A model generated the notes under the pieces. It ran no database searches, was not told where the DNA came from, and was given only the letters and a program-made list of their open reading frames with translations. Both the position numbers and the translations under genes were made by a program. A stretch of 64,000 bases of DNA from Turritopsis dohrnii (taxonomy: Eukaryota > Cnidaria > Hydrozoa > Anthoathecata > Oceaniidae). The DNA lies in contig BQMF02000023.1 in assembly GCA_027922465.2 (NCBI GenBank), positions 1,698,411-1,762,410 on the forward strand, given 5' to 3'. Of the stretch, positions 11,918-24,400 are shown piece after piece (the first letter of the stretch is position 1; each line of letters opens with the position of its first letter).

Positions 11918-13933
11918 ATGTTTAATATGTCTAATATTATTCCTGGCTTCCAAGCAGCTTTTAGAAATGGCCAGTTTGTTTTGCAACCACCTGATCAGCA
12001 GCAAATGCGCTCTGTTATTCAGCGTAGGCATGCAAATGAGGACGTAGTTGAAACAAGGCGCCAACAGCTTCAGGCGAAAAACATCAAACCAGTATCAGAA
12101 AATGAGAGACTTAGAATCAATAATGCTCAAAGACAAGTTAATTATCGTCAAGCTGAACAGCCAGGTGAAAGATTAGCCAGGCAGAATGAGAATGCCCACT
12201 GCATGAGGGCAAGGCGTGCTGTTTGATGAAATGCAAATCCTCTATTGCATCGTGCTGCTCGGAAAAACCAAATGCCTGAGCTACATTATCTTGGTGCCAT
12301 GGACAAGGTCTGTCAGTTTTGTGGTGCCAGAATGTTTGCCGAGGAAACTAATTTTAAGTGTTGTCACAATGGTAAAATTCATTTTGATAACATTTATTAT
12401 CCTAATGACCTTAAACATCTTTTAGTAGGCAATAACAATCAAGCAAAGAACTTTCAAGAACATATTCGAAAGTTCAACAGTTCAGTTGCTTTTGCTTCTA
12501 TGGGTGCGAAATTGGCTGTACTACCAGGTCGTGGTCCACCAGTTTTTCCTATAAATGGCCAGGTATGCCACCGAACAGGTAGTTCACACCCACCACCAGG
12601 TGTTCCTCCATCCTATGGCGAACTGTATATTTATGATGGTATGGATGCATTCAACGAGCGGATGGCAAGACCAGAAAATCAAGGTTGCTCCCCTGAAAAC
12701 ATGCAAACTTTGCAAGATATCATTTTAAGGGAGAGTGCATATGCAGCTGCTTATAACACACATGGGTGAGGTAGAGGCGGAGGAGTTGCAACTCGAAAAT
12801 GAACAAAATCGCCAGCCATCTGAAGTAAGTGGAAAGAGAAAATAATAGCAGATCTTTAACTGCATGTCATAACACTCTATTTGTTTTCCAGATAAGAATG
12901 CACTTGAGAAGTGGTGGTGACCGCCGTCGATACAATCTACCTCATCATGATGAAGGCTCGGGACATCGTTGTTTACCCTCGAGACAGACCATTGCAAGAT
13001 TTACCAGTGCTTTCACCTAATCTGGATCCAATGGTTTATCCTATATTTTTTCCAAGAGGAGAGTTAGGTTGGAGTTCTGACATTCCTCATGTAGCAGAAT
13101 ATGCGGTAGGTCAGCAACGTCGCACGACCATGCTGCAATACTATACATTCAGGTTTGCATTTAGAGATGCATTTAGCCCCATCTTAAAAGGTAAACTTGA
13201 CAATGTAACTCGGTTACGAAAAGCTTCGTGCTAGTTTTTATATAAAAAAAATATATCTGTGTTTTTAATTTTTATTTAATTAAAAGGTAAAAGATTACTT
13301 CAACAATATGCTGTGGATAGTTATTGCAAAATTGAATCTAATCGTTTGAACTTCATACGAATGAACCAGGCAGCTCTTCATGTTGAACAATATCAAAGCC
13401 TAATTGATCATCTTGCCAATGTTGCAGAAAATCGTGGCCTTAATGCTGGCAGACCAGTTGTTCTACCTTCTTCATTTCAGGGTGGTCCAAGAGCCATGCA
13501 ACAAAATTATCAAGATGCTATGGCTATTGTCACTAAAATGGGCAAACCAGATTTGTTTTGCACTTTCACGTGCAATCCCAAATGGCGAGAAATTACTGAA
13601 AACTTGGATAATGAGCCTGTACATTATAAACCTGACTTGGTTGCACGTGTTTTTAGTTTGAAATTAAAATCACTTTTAGAGGATATTACTAAAAATGATG
13701 TTTTGGGGAAAGCCATTTCTCACCTGTATGCTATTGAGTTTCAGAAACGTTCTTTACCTCATGCGCATATTCTTATACATTTAGCTCAAGAGGATAAACT
13801 GCAGAATGCTGATGACATTGACAGCTTAATTTCTGCAGAAATACCAGATCCTGAGCAGGAACCAGAACTTCATTTGTCCCACCTATTCCAAGATGTTTGG
13901 CAAATCCACAATCATAAATCCCACAAATCTTGA
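11918..13933 (+). pseudogene. Helitron Rep protein, N-terminal part only, degenerate
   Basis: Helitron rolling-circle transposase (Helitron_like_N plus the start of the Rep endonuclease); the protein would nick and join ssDNA at element ends. Visible blocks in order: a C-x2-C finger with the LGAMDKVC start near 12280; AFASMGAKL; the YPIFFPRGELGW block near 13040; FCTFTCNPKW near 13560; and the HUH motif in LPHAHILIHL near 13760. Two short introns are inferred, about 12823-12890 and 13190-13286. Damage: tandem in-frame stops TGATGA at 12224-12229 and a frameshift near 12950. The protein stops shortly after HUH at 13933, so the catalytic Tyr pair and the whole Pif1 helicase are missing. Non-functional. 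Confidence 0.8.
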
Positions 13934-14630
13934 TTTTTTTGAGGTTCAATTTAAAAATATAATGAATTCTCCCGTATACAATTTATACGTATAAAGTAAC
14001 ATATTTACTTGCCTATTAAAATCGGGATTAATCCAATCTATACTATAAACTTTCCTATAATTTTATTTGCCATTTTGTTTAGGTTCCGCTAGTCCTTAAA
14101 ACATTGATATTTTCATTATCAGTATGGAAACATTCTTTATTGAAGGAGTGTTTACATACTGTGGAAATTTTTGTGTGATTAGCTGGGATTGTTTGAATAC
14201 TTATGGATGCCTGTGTGTAGTAAACTTGCTACAACAGATATTTTAACAGGCATGAGAGTGCTCATTGCAAAAATTTCCTGAACATAATTTTGCTCATGAG
14301 TTTATTGTCAAAAGCGGTGCACAGCACTGCAAAGCGACGCGAAGCGTCGCAACGTAGTTGTTTGTTCTACGTAGCGTAGTGAAGGAGCAAATACGCTGGG
14401 GGCCAGGGGCGAAGCCCTGGAAAATTTTGAGTTTTTCAGTACTCTAGATCCCTGGAAATCATATTTATGGCTCTCTTAAACTCTCAGTGCAAAGGCCTTT
14501 TTTCACTCCAAATTCAACCTTTAGGTCAGCTTAGGTCAGATCTCTAGGGGGAACCAATTTGAAACCAAGCTTGGAAATTGGGTCTGAAACACCAGGGAAC
14601 CTAGGTATTAAACGAAACTTGGACCTTGAG
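13934..14630. other. Gap with low-copy repeat sequence, no gene seen
   Basis: The left half is AT-rich. The right half holds a GC-richer block around GCGAAGCGTCGCAACGTAG and GGGGCGAAGCCCTGG (about 14335-14420), a wording typical of dispersed repeats. No protein motif in either strand. Confidence 0.4.
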
Positions 14631-15185
14631 TCAGAAACACAGGGCTGACCAGGGAATGAAATTCAAACGACTTGAGTCAGAAACACCACAATTTTCAGCA
14701 CAAAAATAATACAAATAATTATGTCTGTTTCTTGCTTCCTTTTTCTTCTTTGAAGGAATTGGCAATGACTGAACCTGCCCTTTTCGTTTTGATTTCTTTT
14801 GCTTTTGCTGAACATCGACCACATCTTCATCTTCTTCAGATACAACAACAACTTCTTCTTCAGCTTGCTCTTTAACTGGACTCTTCTGGACAGGAGAAAC
14901 TACAGTTTCGACTTCACTTTCAACTTCTAAAGGCACACCTACCGCGTCTCCAACTTCAGATTCACTTACAGGATTTTCTCTAGCACAAGCCTCTGTTGGT
15001 GTCTTCAGCCTCTCCAAATTGTACGCTTTTTTAAGGATGTTTTGATGCTCTTCCGCCTCCTTCTCAGATCGCAGAGCTGCGTTTTCCTTTAGTTTCTTTG
15101 TGGTGATGCTCTTGGGATTACAAACTCCATATTTCTTCCTCCGCTCATCATCTCTTTTACTCTTCTCTCTTAGACTATCATTATA
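14631..15185 (-). CDS. Acidic/basic low-complexity ORF fragment abutting a Helitron end
   Basis: A minus-strand frame is open from just inside a CTAG at 15189 down to 14631 (about 185 codons). It has no ATG start in this stretch, so it looks like an exon or a truncated piece. The N-terminal half is basic with charged helices (ERRKKYG, SEKEAEEHQN); the middle is acidic (EEEVVVVSEEDEDVVD) and is followed by a Lys-rich run resembling a nuclear localisation signal. I do not recognise the family. The position, truncated exactly at the CTAG of a Helitron-like terminus, suggests insertion into, or capture of, a nuclear-protein gene. An in-frame TAG formed by the CTAG ends the frame upstream. Confidence 0.35.
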   Translation of the reverse strand, partial: YNDSLREKSKRDDERRKKYGVCNPKSITTKKLKENAALRSEKEAEEHQNILKKAYNLERLKTPTEACARENPVSESEVGDAVGVPLEVESEVETVVSPVQKSPVKEQAEEEVVVVSEEDEDVVDVQQKQKKSKRKGQVQSLPIPSKKKKEARNRHNYLYYFCAENCGVSDSSRLNFIPWSALCF

Positions 15186-15188
15186 ATA

Positions 15189-16046
15189 CTAGCCGCCAAG
15201 GCGGCGTCGCTCACCGCCGATGTTCACCTGCTCTGTATCACTGTATCAATAAACGTCAAATTTCCTTATAAACGGCTCGTACAACTTGTGTTCAACCAGA
15301 AGCATATTCGAAGTCACAACCTCTGATAAAACCAATCTTTTATCAGTGTAACAATACACTCAAAATGTAGAGAGAGAAAACTTCAACTTTTTATTAGGTT
15401 TTGTTTTAAAAAAGTTACGCACTCTAACATGGGTGCTATCAAACGTAAGGGGGAAATAGTTTCTCTTCTTAAAAACATCACAACGGAGGAGAGAAAAAAG
15501 GCACGTGCTAAATGAATAAATAGAATAAAAAACGTTCAATCAGAACGCTTAACAATTAAAAGAAGAAATTAATTTGTTAAAAGAAAAGCAAAAAAAAAAA
15601 AAAAAAAATTTGTTTTGATATAATACTCTTTTTTTACCTATCGGTTTTTAAACATTTTGATTGCTAAAAAAAAAAGTTCACCCGTCTCAGACAGTCAGGC
15701 AAGAGATAGTGGCAAACCGCACATGCTGCCACGTTCTGCCACTGCTGCTTTTTGTCCGAAATGTTTAATCAGTTAGTTTCTTTGTATTTAGTTGATGTAC
15801 TGTTTTCAAAGCCAAGTCAACGTGGAATATAAAACTAACAATAATGATAAAAACAAAACGTTATTTCTATTAGTTCATCACCCAAAAAAAGTCACGTTCG
15901 ATTGGGGTTGCAATGTATTTGTTTCGAACTCACGTCGCGCACAAAAAAAGAAATAATTTCGCTCACAACTCAATCTACCATTTTGCGTGACTTACAAACA
16001 AACAAACAAACAGACAGACAGACGGAGAATCGGCTTTTAATATATA
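15189..16046 (-). mobile_element. Non-autonomous Helitron-like element, copy B
   Basis: Read on the minus strand, the 3' end shows a perfect 6-bp hairpin (GCCGCC-TT-GGCGGC) running straight into CTAGT at 15185-15189, the Helitron-type CTAG|T terminus. The 5' part on that strand begins in GCCGATTCTCCGTCTGTC with CTGT/TTTG repeats near 16000-16035, preceded by a (TA)n run. About 630 bp match copy A at 8510-9126. It encodes no protein. Confidence 0.5.
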
Positions 16047-16143
16047 TATATATATAAACATATAAATAAATATTTATATTTTTCTTTTCTTTTTTTACGA
16101 AACAGGACTCCCTTGACAACAGTATTTTCATTTTATGATTATA

Positions 16144-19100
16144 GTTAAATCGGCTAATCATTACGCAAAGGCAATTTTTACGCATATTTTTTTCTCCATT
16201 AAAATCATATAAAAAATAGAGAAGAGCACAGGAAACTAAGACTGACGTATAGCTCAATAGTTGTTGTACATTCTCAAATAAGATTAAAGCAGGTAGCGGT
16301 AATAATAAAACGGAAATCTTAGATCATTTCGAAACATACTGATGGTGTGAACATTTATGTTGTAATCGCAACACGCAATTTTCGTGTTCGTCGTACAGCG
16401 GGCGGGTTTGTGTTGAAGAAATCACCAAATACGTGCTAATCACGAATCCCCGCTGGCCCGAAGGGTTCGAAAACTCAATCAAAGTGACATAGCGCTGAAA
16501 AAAACGTTGCGTAATGATTACAAAAAAATTATACGCAAGTATTATAAATGTTACGCATGCAATCCAAGCTACATATACAGCTTATAGCTTCATCTATAAA
16601 GCTTATATGTATATCTATTTCTGGGGGTTTGATTGACAATTTAAAACATCCAATATTCCTTTCAAATTGTTACGCAAGATGTTGTAATAATCATCATTGG
16701 CTACGTGATTATTAAATCGGACATGCAGCCCTATAAAAATCCCCTTACACAGAAACCTACTTCATTTCAAAAAGATAGTGCTCGAAAAGAAGTACACTGA
16801 ATAACATGTCGACAAGAAAAAGAGTTGGAAGCAGGAAAGTGGTTAAGAAAATAAGACACGTATGGACGGAAGGTGAAATTGAAGAAGCCTTACATGAGCT
16901 AAGATCGGTCTCAGGAGCGACTGTTAGGGGTACAGCAAAGAAATATGGCGTACATGAGGCCACGTTACGTTTTCGATTAAAGAAAAGTAAAAACCAGGAA
17001 GAGTTAAAAAAGGCAGGTCGAAAATGTGTTTTCGATAGGGAAACAGAATCGCAGCTAGCAGAATGCATTGGTGTAGTCTGCAAGCTTGGATTTAGTCCAA
17101 CCATCCTTGAGATAACGGTAAATATTTCATGTAAAACGTTATGACGCTTTTTCGTTTTGATTTGGTCTTACTCCCTTTTTAAATTTTTGTATACAGGATC
17201 TGGTGCGTCAATACATTTTGAGAAATGGCATACGGGAAAGTGTATTCAGAGAGCATAGGCCCGGACCAACGTGGCTCAAAAGTTTCATGCGAAGGAACTC
17301 GTTATCATTGAAGAAAGCTGAAATGATAAGTTCTGCCCGAAAGTCAAACACATCAAATCCTTTCATTTTGTATGACTTTTATGATCAGCTGGAAAAAGTA
17401 AATATATACACTCATTCTATATCTTGAAACAAGCAAAATATTTCTTGTTTAATAATCATGAACTTTCCTAATAGATTCTAGAGCAACATCCGGAATTGAA
17501 TGACCCAACTCGAATATGGAACTGTGACGAGTCAGGTTTCCCCACCGATCCATCTAAAGGAAAAGTACTTTCAGTGAAGGTAAATATATTTCAGAGTAAT
17601 CTTTTATTGCACGACATTCATTCTTGCTTATATTTGTAACTTTAATTTCCAGGGTCAACGTGCATTAAAATTACGTTTCGGCGCTGGCCGGGAAAATGTC
17701 ACCGTCTTAGCAGTTGCAAACGCGGCAGGAACCGTCTTAGATCCACTGATAATTTTTAAAGGAAAAAATTGGAACTCAAAGTGGAAGGGGGAGTATGCTC
17801 TCCCTAACACTTATTACGGGAAATCGGAAAATGGTAAAGATTAAAATGGCCGCTATAACAATTTGATACATAACTTAAGCACTCAAAACTAATAATTTAT
17901 AAGTAGAAATTCTATGCTCTATTTTCTAGTAGAACACGGTGCCTAAATTACTCATTAATATTACTTTTGCTTCAATATCAATCTTTTTCTCTTTAGGGTG
18001 GATGGATACTGAGGTCTTTGCTGATTGGTTCAGCAAATTTGCTGACCTCGTCAAGGAAAGGCCTTTACTTCTTTTATTTGATGGTCATCTCACTCACATT
18101 TCCATTCCCGTTATTACCCGTGCACTCGCGGAAAACATCATTATATTGAAGTTTCCGCCCCATGTTACAGATGTGATGCAGCCCCTGGATGTGAGCTGCT
18201 TTGGTCCCCTCAAATGTCGATGGGAACAACTTTTGCAAGAAAGGGTCAATACGTTTGGGCCGAATCACCAATTGACAAAATCAGACTTTGTCAATCAAAT
18301 CTGCAAAGTTTGGAATGAAGGGATGAGCCCAGCAAACATCATTAATGGCTTTAAAACGACAGGTATCTATTTATCTGTTTGAAAAGTAAAACCTGAATTC
18401 AATTTATTCTTATTCATACATTGTTACTTTTGCGATGTTTCAGGAATATTTCCAGTTGATCGAGAGCAATATCCCAAAGACCGGCTGGACTGTCGACTTC
18501 TAAGCAAATACAAGGCATGGAAAGAGACAGGAAAAGAGCTGGATTGGGACAAGCTTTCCGAAGTGGACACACCTGCAGTTACTACTTCAACACCCACAGC
18601 AGCACCAGCAACAACGCCATCAATAACGCCAATAACAACACCATCAATAACGCCAATAACAACACCATCAACAACGCCAGCAGCAACGCCAGCAGAAGCA
18701 ATTGATCTCCAACTCTTGCTTCTTCAGCAATCCAAGAACACTTTGCCTGGCGCTGCACATACTGACATCACCAAACAAGTGATAGACTTTATTGGACCAT
18801 ACCCTTATAATGCGCCAGCTGGATTTCATTGGGTTCCCAATGGATGGAAGCTGGTGCCCATTGAGCCAGCAGCCGTTAATAAAAGTTTCGAAGAGCTGTT
18901 CCTTGATAAAATCAAAGGTCCCGTGGACAAAGAAAAACGATCAAGGAAAAAAATCGATTTGCGTGGAAAGGTAAAGATTTAGATGATATATTTTGCATAC
19001 AAGGCTTTGTGTCTACGATGAGAACGACTTATATGTCTTAAACGTCTTTATTGTAGGTTATTTCAGATGGAGAATTCCTAAATGAACTGCTACGAAAGGA

Positions 19101-20145
19101 AGAAGAAAAAGAAGAAAAACTGAACAAACAAAAACGACGAAAAAGGAACAAAAAGATTCAGCCTGTCACGGATTTCGTCATCGATGATGATGTTCCAGAT
19201 GAAATCGTGAATGATAGCCAAAGCGATGATAATTGCGATGAGGAAGAAAAAGAAGAAAACATGGAGGCAAAACAGGCTGACGAGGAGGCTGAAGATGAGG
19301 AATTATCGACCGAATCAACGTGGAGATTTGTAAATCCTCCTAAGACGGAACAAGAAATAATTGGGCAGTGGTTTGCCTGCATATTTGTCGGCAAAAAATC
19401 AACATCATTGTTCATAGGAAGAGCTTGCCGTCGTTTCTTAAGTGACGCTGTGGAAGAAGGAGGCTATGCCGCAGCCATAGAAATCGATTGCCTGCAAGAG
19501 AAATTCGGGACTACCGACTGCATCTTCTTGGAACACAAGGACGGAACCAAAGATATCTACAATTTTCCGGTGAAAGATATCATCTGTGGCCCTTTGCAAG
19601 GAAACTTTTTGGGGAAAGGGAAGTGGGAATTTCCTGAGTACCATATGGTACGGGACATTTTTGACAGTGCGAAAAAAATGGAAAGAGAAAGTCATTATAA
19701 TAAATTCATTTGTAAAATATTGCAAGGATAATGATATGAATGAATTAAAAACTGCTATTTTCAATACCTGAACCTCTTTCAAGCTCTTCTTACCTTTTTG
19801 ATTGGTGATTCTATCATGAACATTACGTGCTATTCAATGCGTATTAATTCAAATTTCCATGCGTAAATTACCTTTTAAATGGTTACGCACTCTGTTTTAA
19901 TTATTACGCAGGTACGTAAAAAATGCAAAACAATGCGTAACAATTACCTTTTTTCGTTTCCAATAATTACGCACAAAAATCTTGCTCTTAAGACAAAAAT
20001 ATAAAAGAAAACATGAATTTCAAGAATGTTCTGTATTCTGTTTTTTATTACACATCTAAAAAAAACATAAGGACAGACGTAACTCGGTGGAATATTGATT
20101 TACATGCAAATTTTGAAAAAGTGCGTAATGATTACCCGATTTGAC
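16144..20145 (+). mobile_element. Complete pogo-type DNA transposon
   Basis: It is a 4.0-kb element flanked by TA at 16142-16143 and 20146-20147. The termini are inverted repeats of about 24 bp, AAATCGGCTAATCATTACGC at the left against its near complement at the right (two mismatches). Both arms are rich in TTACGCA/TGCGTAA heptamers: several between 16160 and 16680, and several between 19858 and 20130. They are plausible transposase-binding sites. Inside is a single spliced transposase gene with an unbroken reading frame. TA target duplication and the DD35D transposase place it in the Tc1/mariner-pogo supergroup. Confidence 0.88.
16806..19731 (+). CDS. pogo transposase, seven exons, frame intact
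   Basis: DDE/DDD-type cut-and-paste transposase of the pogo/CENP-B group. Exons by GT/AG borders: 16806-17117, 17197-17397, 17475-17579, 17653-17833, 17997-18362, 18444-18970, 19057-19731. They sum to 2367 nt, 789 codons with stop, with matching phases and no internal stop. N-terminus: basic, then a pipsqueak-type helix-turn-helix (about residues 18-60) and a CENP-B-type second DNA-binding module with PTWLKSFMRR. Catalytic acids: D189 in NCDESG, D295 in LLFDGH, D331 in QPLDVS (DD35D). The C-terminal third is unusual: a Thr/Pro/Ile repeat (TPSITP type), a GPYPYNAPAGFHW block, an acidic stretch and a conserved-looking folded tail. Start at 16806 is the first ATG in frame. Intact TIRs and frame make this the best candidate for an autonomous element here. 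Confidence 0.88.
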
Positions 20146-21280
20146 TATATAACTGATGGATTATCCTGGTTAAATATTCGTGAATAATAATAATAATAAT
20201 ACTTCTTATAAGCATTCCTCATGTTATTAGATAATCTGGGGTCAACTGGAGTGTGCCACTTCTCTTCTCTCGCAAAAACCTTCACCGACTTGTTTGCAAC
20301 ACTTGGTTTGCGTGCTTTCAAAGCATACTTAATATCCTGATAAGAGCTGTAAGTATCCATGTTCATTCTTCCAGAACGAGTGTCGATCACGTCGCCCATC
20401 ACACTGAAAGAGGATTCAACAGCAGGAACGTGAAAGATGGAGAGCACAGATCGCACCATTTTGAACAAAATCGGATATTTTGCACTAACAGACTTCCACC
20501 AAACCAAACATTCAACTTCAACATCGTCAACAATAGCAGCAGGAAGATCACTGTCCACACAAATTGCTCTAACCTCTTGATCGTATGTATCTTCTTCCTC
20601 GTCACTTAGTACTGTGGTAACCAGCGATGGTAACTTCAGCAGATACCGGATAACTTTCTGACTTACAATCTTACAGCTTACAATCATGGGATCGAGCATC
20701 CCAAATGATTTCAGAACATCATTCTGAAGAGGCAATTTCTTCTGGATGTATCGCCCACATTGTAAATACGATTCCTCAACTTTGTCCATGAACCGAACTA
20801 CAACAGCATGATCTGTTCCGAGTCTCTCAATTAGCTTCTTAGCCTTGAATCCAACATACATCAGGTTTCTTGGAAGCAAGTTTTTTTACCTAGATCTACT
20901 GAAAGGAGATCCTTCCCTTTCTTACATTTCACCAAAACATCAGGTTTGAGGAAACATGAGAAAAATTTCCTCACAACAGCAACTTGTTGCAAGTAAACTT
21001 TGTGGATAAGAGGTTTTGAACCCTGGAAGAGCATCATGTAGGATTTGAACAGAGGAAGCACAGTTTGGTAAAATGTTGTCACTAATGTGTAGTAGTTTGG
21101 TTGGTGGAGGAGTGATGAAATAATTCTTCGTTTTCTTTCTTTTCCTTTGTCGGTAGCAGTTTTGAATTTTGAAATAATTTTAGTTTCCAACTCACCTAGT
21201 GCAGCAACAGACTCATCAGATAGTTTGCACTTTTTGAACAAGTTTGCTAATTTCCTACATTCTGATATCTTTGGGCAGGT
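20145..21280 (-). pseudogene. hAT transposase C-terminal half, frameshifted
   Basis: Two minus-strand frames together form the C-terminal half of a hAT-type transposase. The upstream part (about 21280-20861) has helical segments; the downstream part (20879-20145) ends in the hAT dimerisation domain, with VECLVWWKSV, HVPAVESSFSVMGDVI and a SYQDIKYALKARK block. The frames meet at a run of seven T near 20880, a typical slippage indel. Upstream of 21280 there is an in-frame stop (TAG at 21281-21283), so the N-terminal BED finger and first catalytic Asp are absent, unless on other exons. The stop codon at 20145-20147 lies in the pogo element's end and TA duplication, so the pogo insertion set the present C-terminus, just after a (TAT)n tyrosine run. 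Confidence 0.75.
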
Positions 21281-21419
21281 CTATCGGCATCCCAAAGTAA
21301 CTGCTGACCTTGATTACAGGTTGTGAGGTTGATACATAACTTACACTGACTGGCTACTGAATATAGTTTCATTCAGTAAGTTGTCTGGAAATATGATTTT
21401 CAATGATATGAATTGTTTT

Positions 21420-24400
21420 AGGTCAATGAACCAGGAAGAAATACTGAGGCAAACCGGAAAAGAAAAGTAAGAGAATCAATTTCTTACAGAAAGACTACTT
21501 TTCTTCATATAACGTTTTTTCTACTGATAACAGGTTGATGGAAATGATTCCAGAAGTAGGGTTCGAAAATACCCAAAAAGAAACTTGAAGAAAGGTAAAT
21601 ACTTATTGTATTGTTATAATTGTGGTAAACAGGACTTCGCATTGGGTCACTCACTGTCATTTATACCTTCTAAAATACTGTCTGAATTGCTGCAGTTGTT
21701 AAGACATGGTTCTCAGGTTTCTTGTATTCCTGATCAAACTGGTATGATATGGTATTCTTTCCCCTACTCATGGTATTCATGGTACATCATGGTCAAATAT
21801 AAATAAACTAGTAACTCGCGTAAAAGTTTTTTACGGCTTTTTTTTCGAAACGGATGTGCAAGAATCAAATGTGCAAACCCCGTGACAAAAATTTCAATCA
21901 AAGAATCGGGACTGGAAAATGTATCCATGTTGTAGAGCTTGAAAAACTGAGCAAAAAATTGTATGGGATCGTTTCGCTACGATCAACCGTTGCAGAGATA
22001 TCGTTGATCAAAGATTTTAATGACGTTGTATCCGCAGTACCAAATACAATTTTGCCCCAAATGTTGCGTCACCCTGTCATCCGTATCGCAGACCCTAAAA
22101 AACGTCAGTTATCCCTATTGGTTCTTGAGATATTTCCCCAAAAACGTCGCGTTCGATTGGGGATGCAATGCAATGATTTCCCAGTGGTCATAAAATAACT
22201 GACGTCATGCCAACAATACTGTAATAGATTGTTGTGTGATCTTACGTGACGAATCCTTATTCAAAATCACCGTTGTCTCATTTTAATGCAGAAGCAAAAA
22301 GTTTAGTTTTACCTTTTTTAATTGGGTATGTAAGCCCATTGACTTGTACTTTTCATGAATATATAGAGGTGATAAAAAATTATATGCATTTTTTGAATTT
22401 TGTCACTCAAGCTTATCAATAAAATGTGTAATACATCCCTGGTGATCCTAGTTGCAGCTTTCAGGTCCAAGTTACTTATTAATAAATCATTTACTTGTGT
22501 TAGGTTTGACCTGTAAACAAATTTGTTTGTATAATGTTGTAAGAATTTATCTGAGTTACAAAAAGCAACTGTTCTATTGAATTGCATTGTTTCCTTTGAT
22601 TTTACGGTACAAAATATAGACAACTTGCCTAGCTTCTGCAAGAATAAGCATTATACGTTTATAATGAAATTGCCTAACTTTTCAGTCATTTTTAACTCCT
22701 CTGCAAAAACTGTAAGGAAACGTTATCATTTGTCCCTAAACAATTTCATTTCATAATGAGTTAAAAAAAAAAGAGTTTTATTAAATTCAACTCCACCCTT
22801 ATTAGTAAGGACAACATTTTTATCTTAAGGCCGATTTCCATTAAGCAAAATATCCACGCGGACGTAGGTAATCCACGCTGAGTTACGTAGAACGCATGCG
22901 CATACGCTAATTCATGAGTGTAGATATGTCCGCTCAGCGAACAAAAATAAAGTTAAAAATTTTTAACTTTTTTTAAGCCCGCCGACGTTCGCTGATAATT
23001 TCAGCCAATCGTGTCTTTTGATTTCCATTTGCAACTGTTTTGCCGCTCGGAAAATTCTACGTCCGCGCGGGCATAAGCGTTGAATGGAAATCGGCCTTTA
23101 GTATCAGGCTGTTTTGGGAGCTTTGTGAATCTTTTTCTGATTTGAAATTAGGCTGTATGGAATGGAAGAAGGCTTTAGTGTTTCATGGCAGATTTAAAAC
23201 ACTGCTATTTTCTCTTGTAGCATTTTCAAACTTTGTATATATTGATGGAAGGTTATATTCTAAAATCTTAAAAATGTCTTTGTTTTAGAAGTTATATATA
23301 CTCATGAGCACATGGATACTCATGAGGACATGGAAGACGTTAGTGATGACGAAGATGAAAGTTATCAGCCTCCAGTTGAATTATATAAGGGTATTTTTGA
23401 TTTTTTTTATGTTTTGGTAAATGAGACTCTTTATAATAGAAAAGTGTTTTCGAATATGGAAGTGATATATTTACTCAGTCGTGATTATCCTAACAAATGA
23501 TAGTTAACAGGACAACATTTAGTTCTAGCAATTCTCCTGTCAATAAGTTAAAATTTGATTATTTAGATGACGATGATGTGTCTGAAGATGTGACAGCCCC
23601 ACATAAACCCCTTTTGAATTCTGCCGGTAACAGCTCAGTTGTTATTAGTTAGGATGGAATAGGAAAACTGGTCATCAGGAAGTAAAAATTTTACTTATTA
23701 TTTCAAAGGTACAAAAGGGCGGAAAACCAAAGTTTGGTCCAAAGACGCTATCGACCATACTAATCAGTTATTTGGGGATTACCTCAAACAAGACAGAGGA
23801 TATCCAGGTTTGCATCTTTTCAGATTACATGATATCATCCATGTGTCATTTTTTCCTTATAAGATAATTATGACCATTGCTGCGGTTGTTCATGTTATGG
23901 CACGGTTTTATTATTCTGATTTAAAACGAGGCAAACGAGAGTAATACATTCGAAATATTTAAAAACGTAATGATGATGGTAGGAGAAAATCTCGAATCTC
24001 TGTATAGATCTTTCTACTTTTGATGTTGAAATTTTCTGTTACCATCAAGTTTTGAAGTAATACGATTGGGGTATAAAAAGCTAGATCAATCTTGTTGACT
24101 AAGCCAGTTTAGGAAAAAGGCAAAAAACTAGAAGTCCATTTACAAGTCCATATGCATGACCTGGTAAGGCAGTTTTGAATATTTGAAACTTTCCGAATAA
24201 TGTGAAACATTAAAACTCAAAAAATAAAGCAAACAATGTCTTGCTTTCGAAGAACTCCAAAAATATTATAAAGCATCCGAAAGTAGCATTTTTTGTGTTT
24301 TTTAGCAAGCTACTTGTTTATTACGTTGTTTACCTTAAATATTTCACTTTTGTTATTCTTTTTACAGCGCAAAAGTCGATAGAAGATTTCAGCCTCATCT

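Noticed and set aside
8510..16046. The two ~600-bp direct repeats as LTRs of a retrotransposon
   Set aside because: No TG...CA ends, primer-binding site, polypurine tract or gag-pol between them; copy B has a Helitron-type hairpin-CTAG end instead.
21854..22198. 114-codon open frame
   Set aside because: It contains CGTTCGATTGGGG-type wording shared with the non-coding Helitron-like repeats at 9000 and 15900, and has no protein motif; likely repeat sequence.
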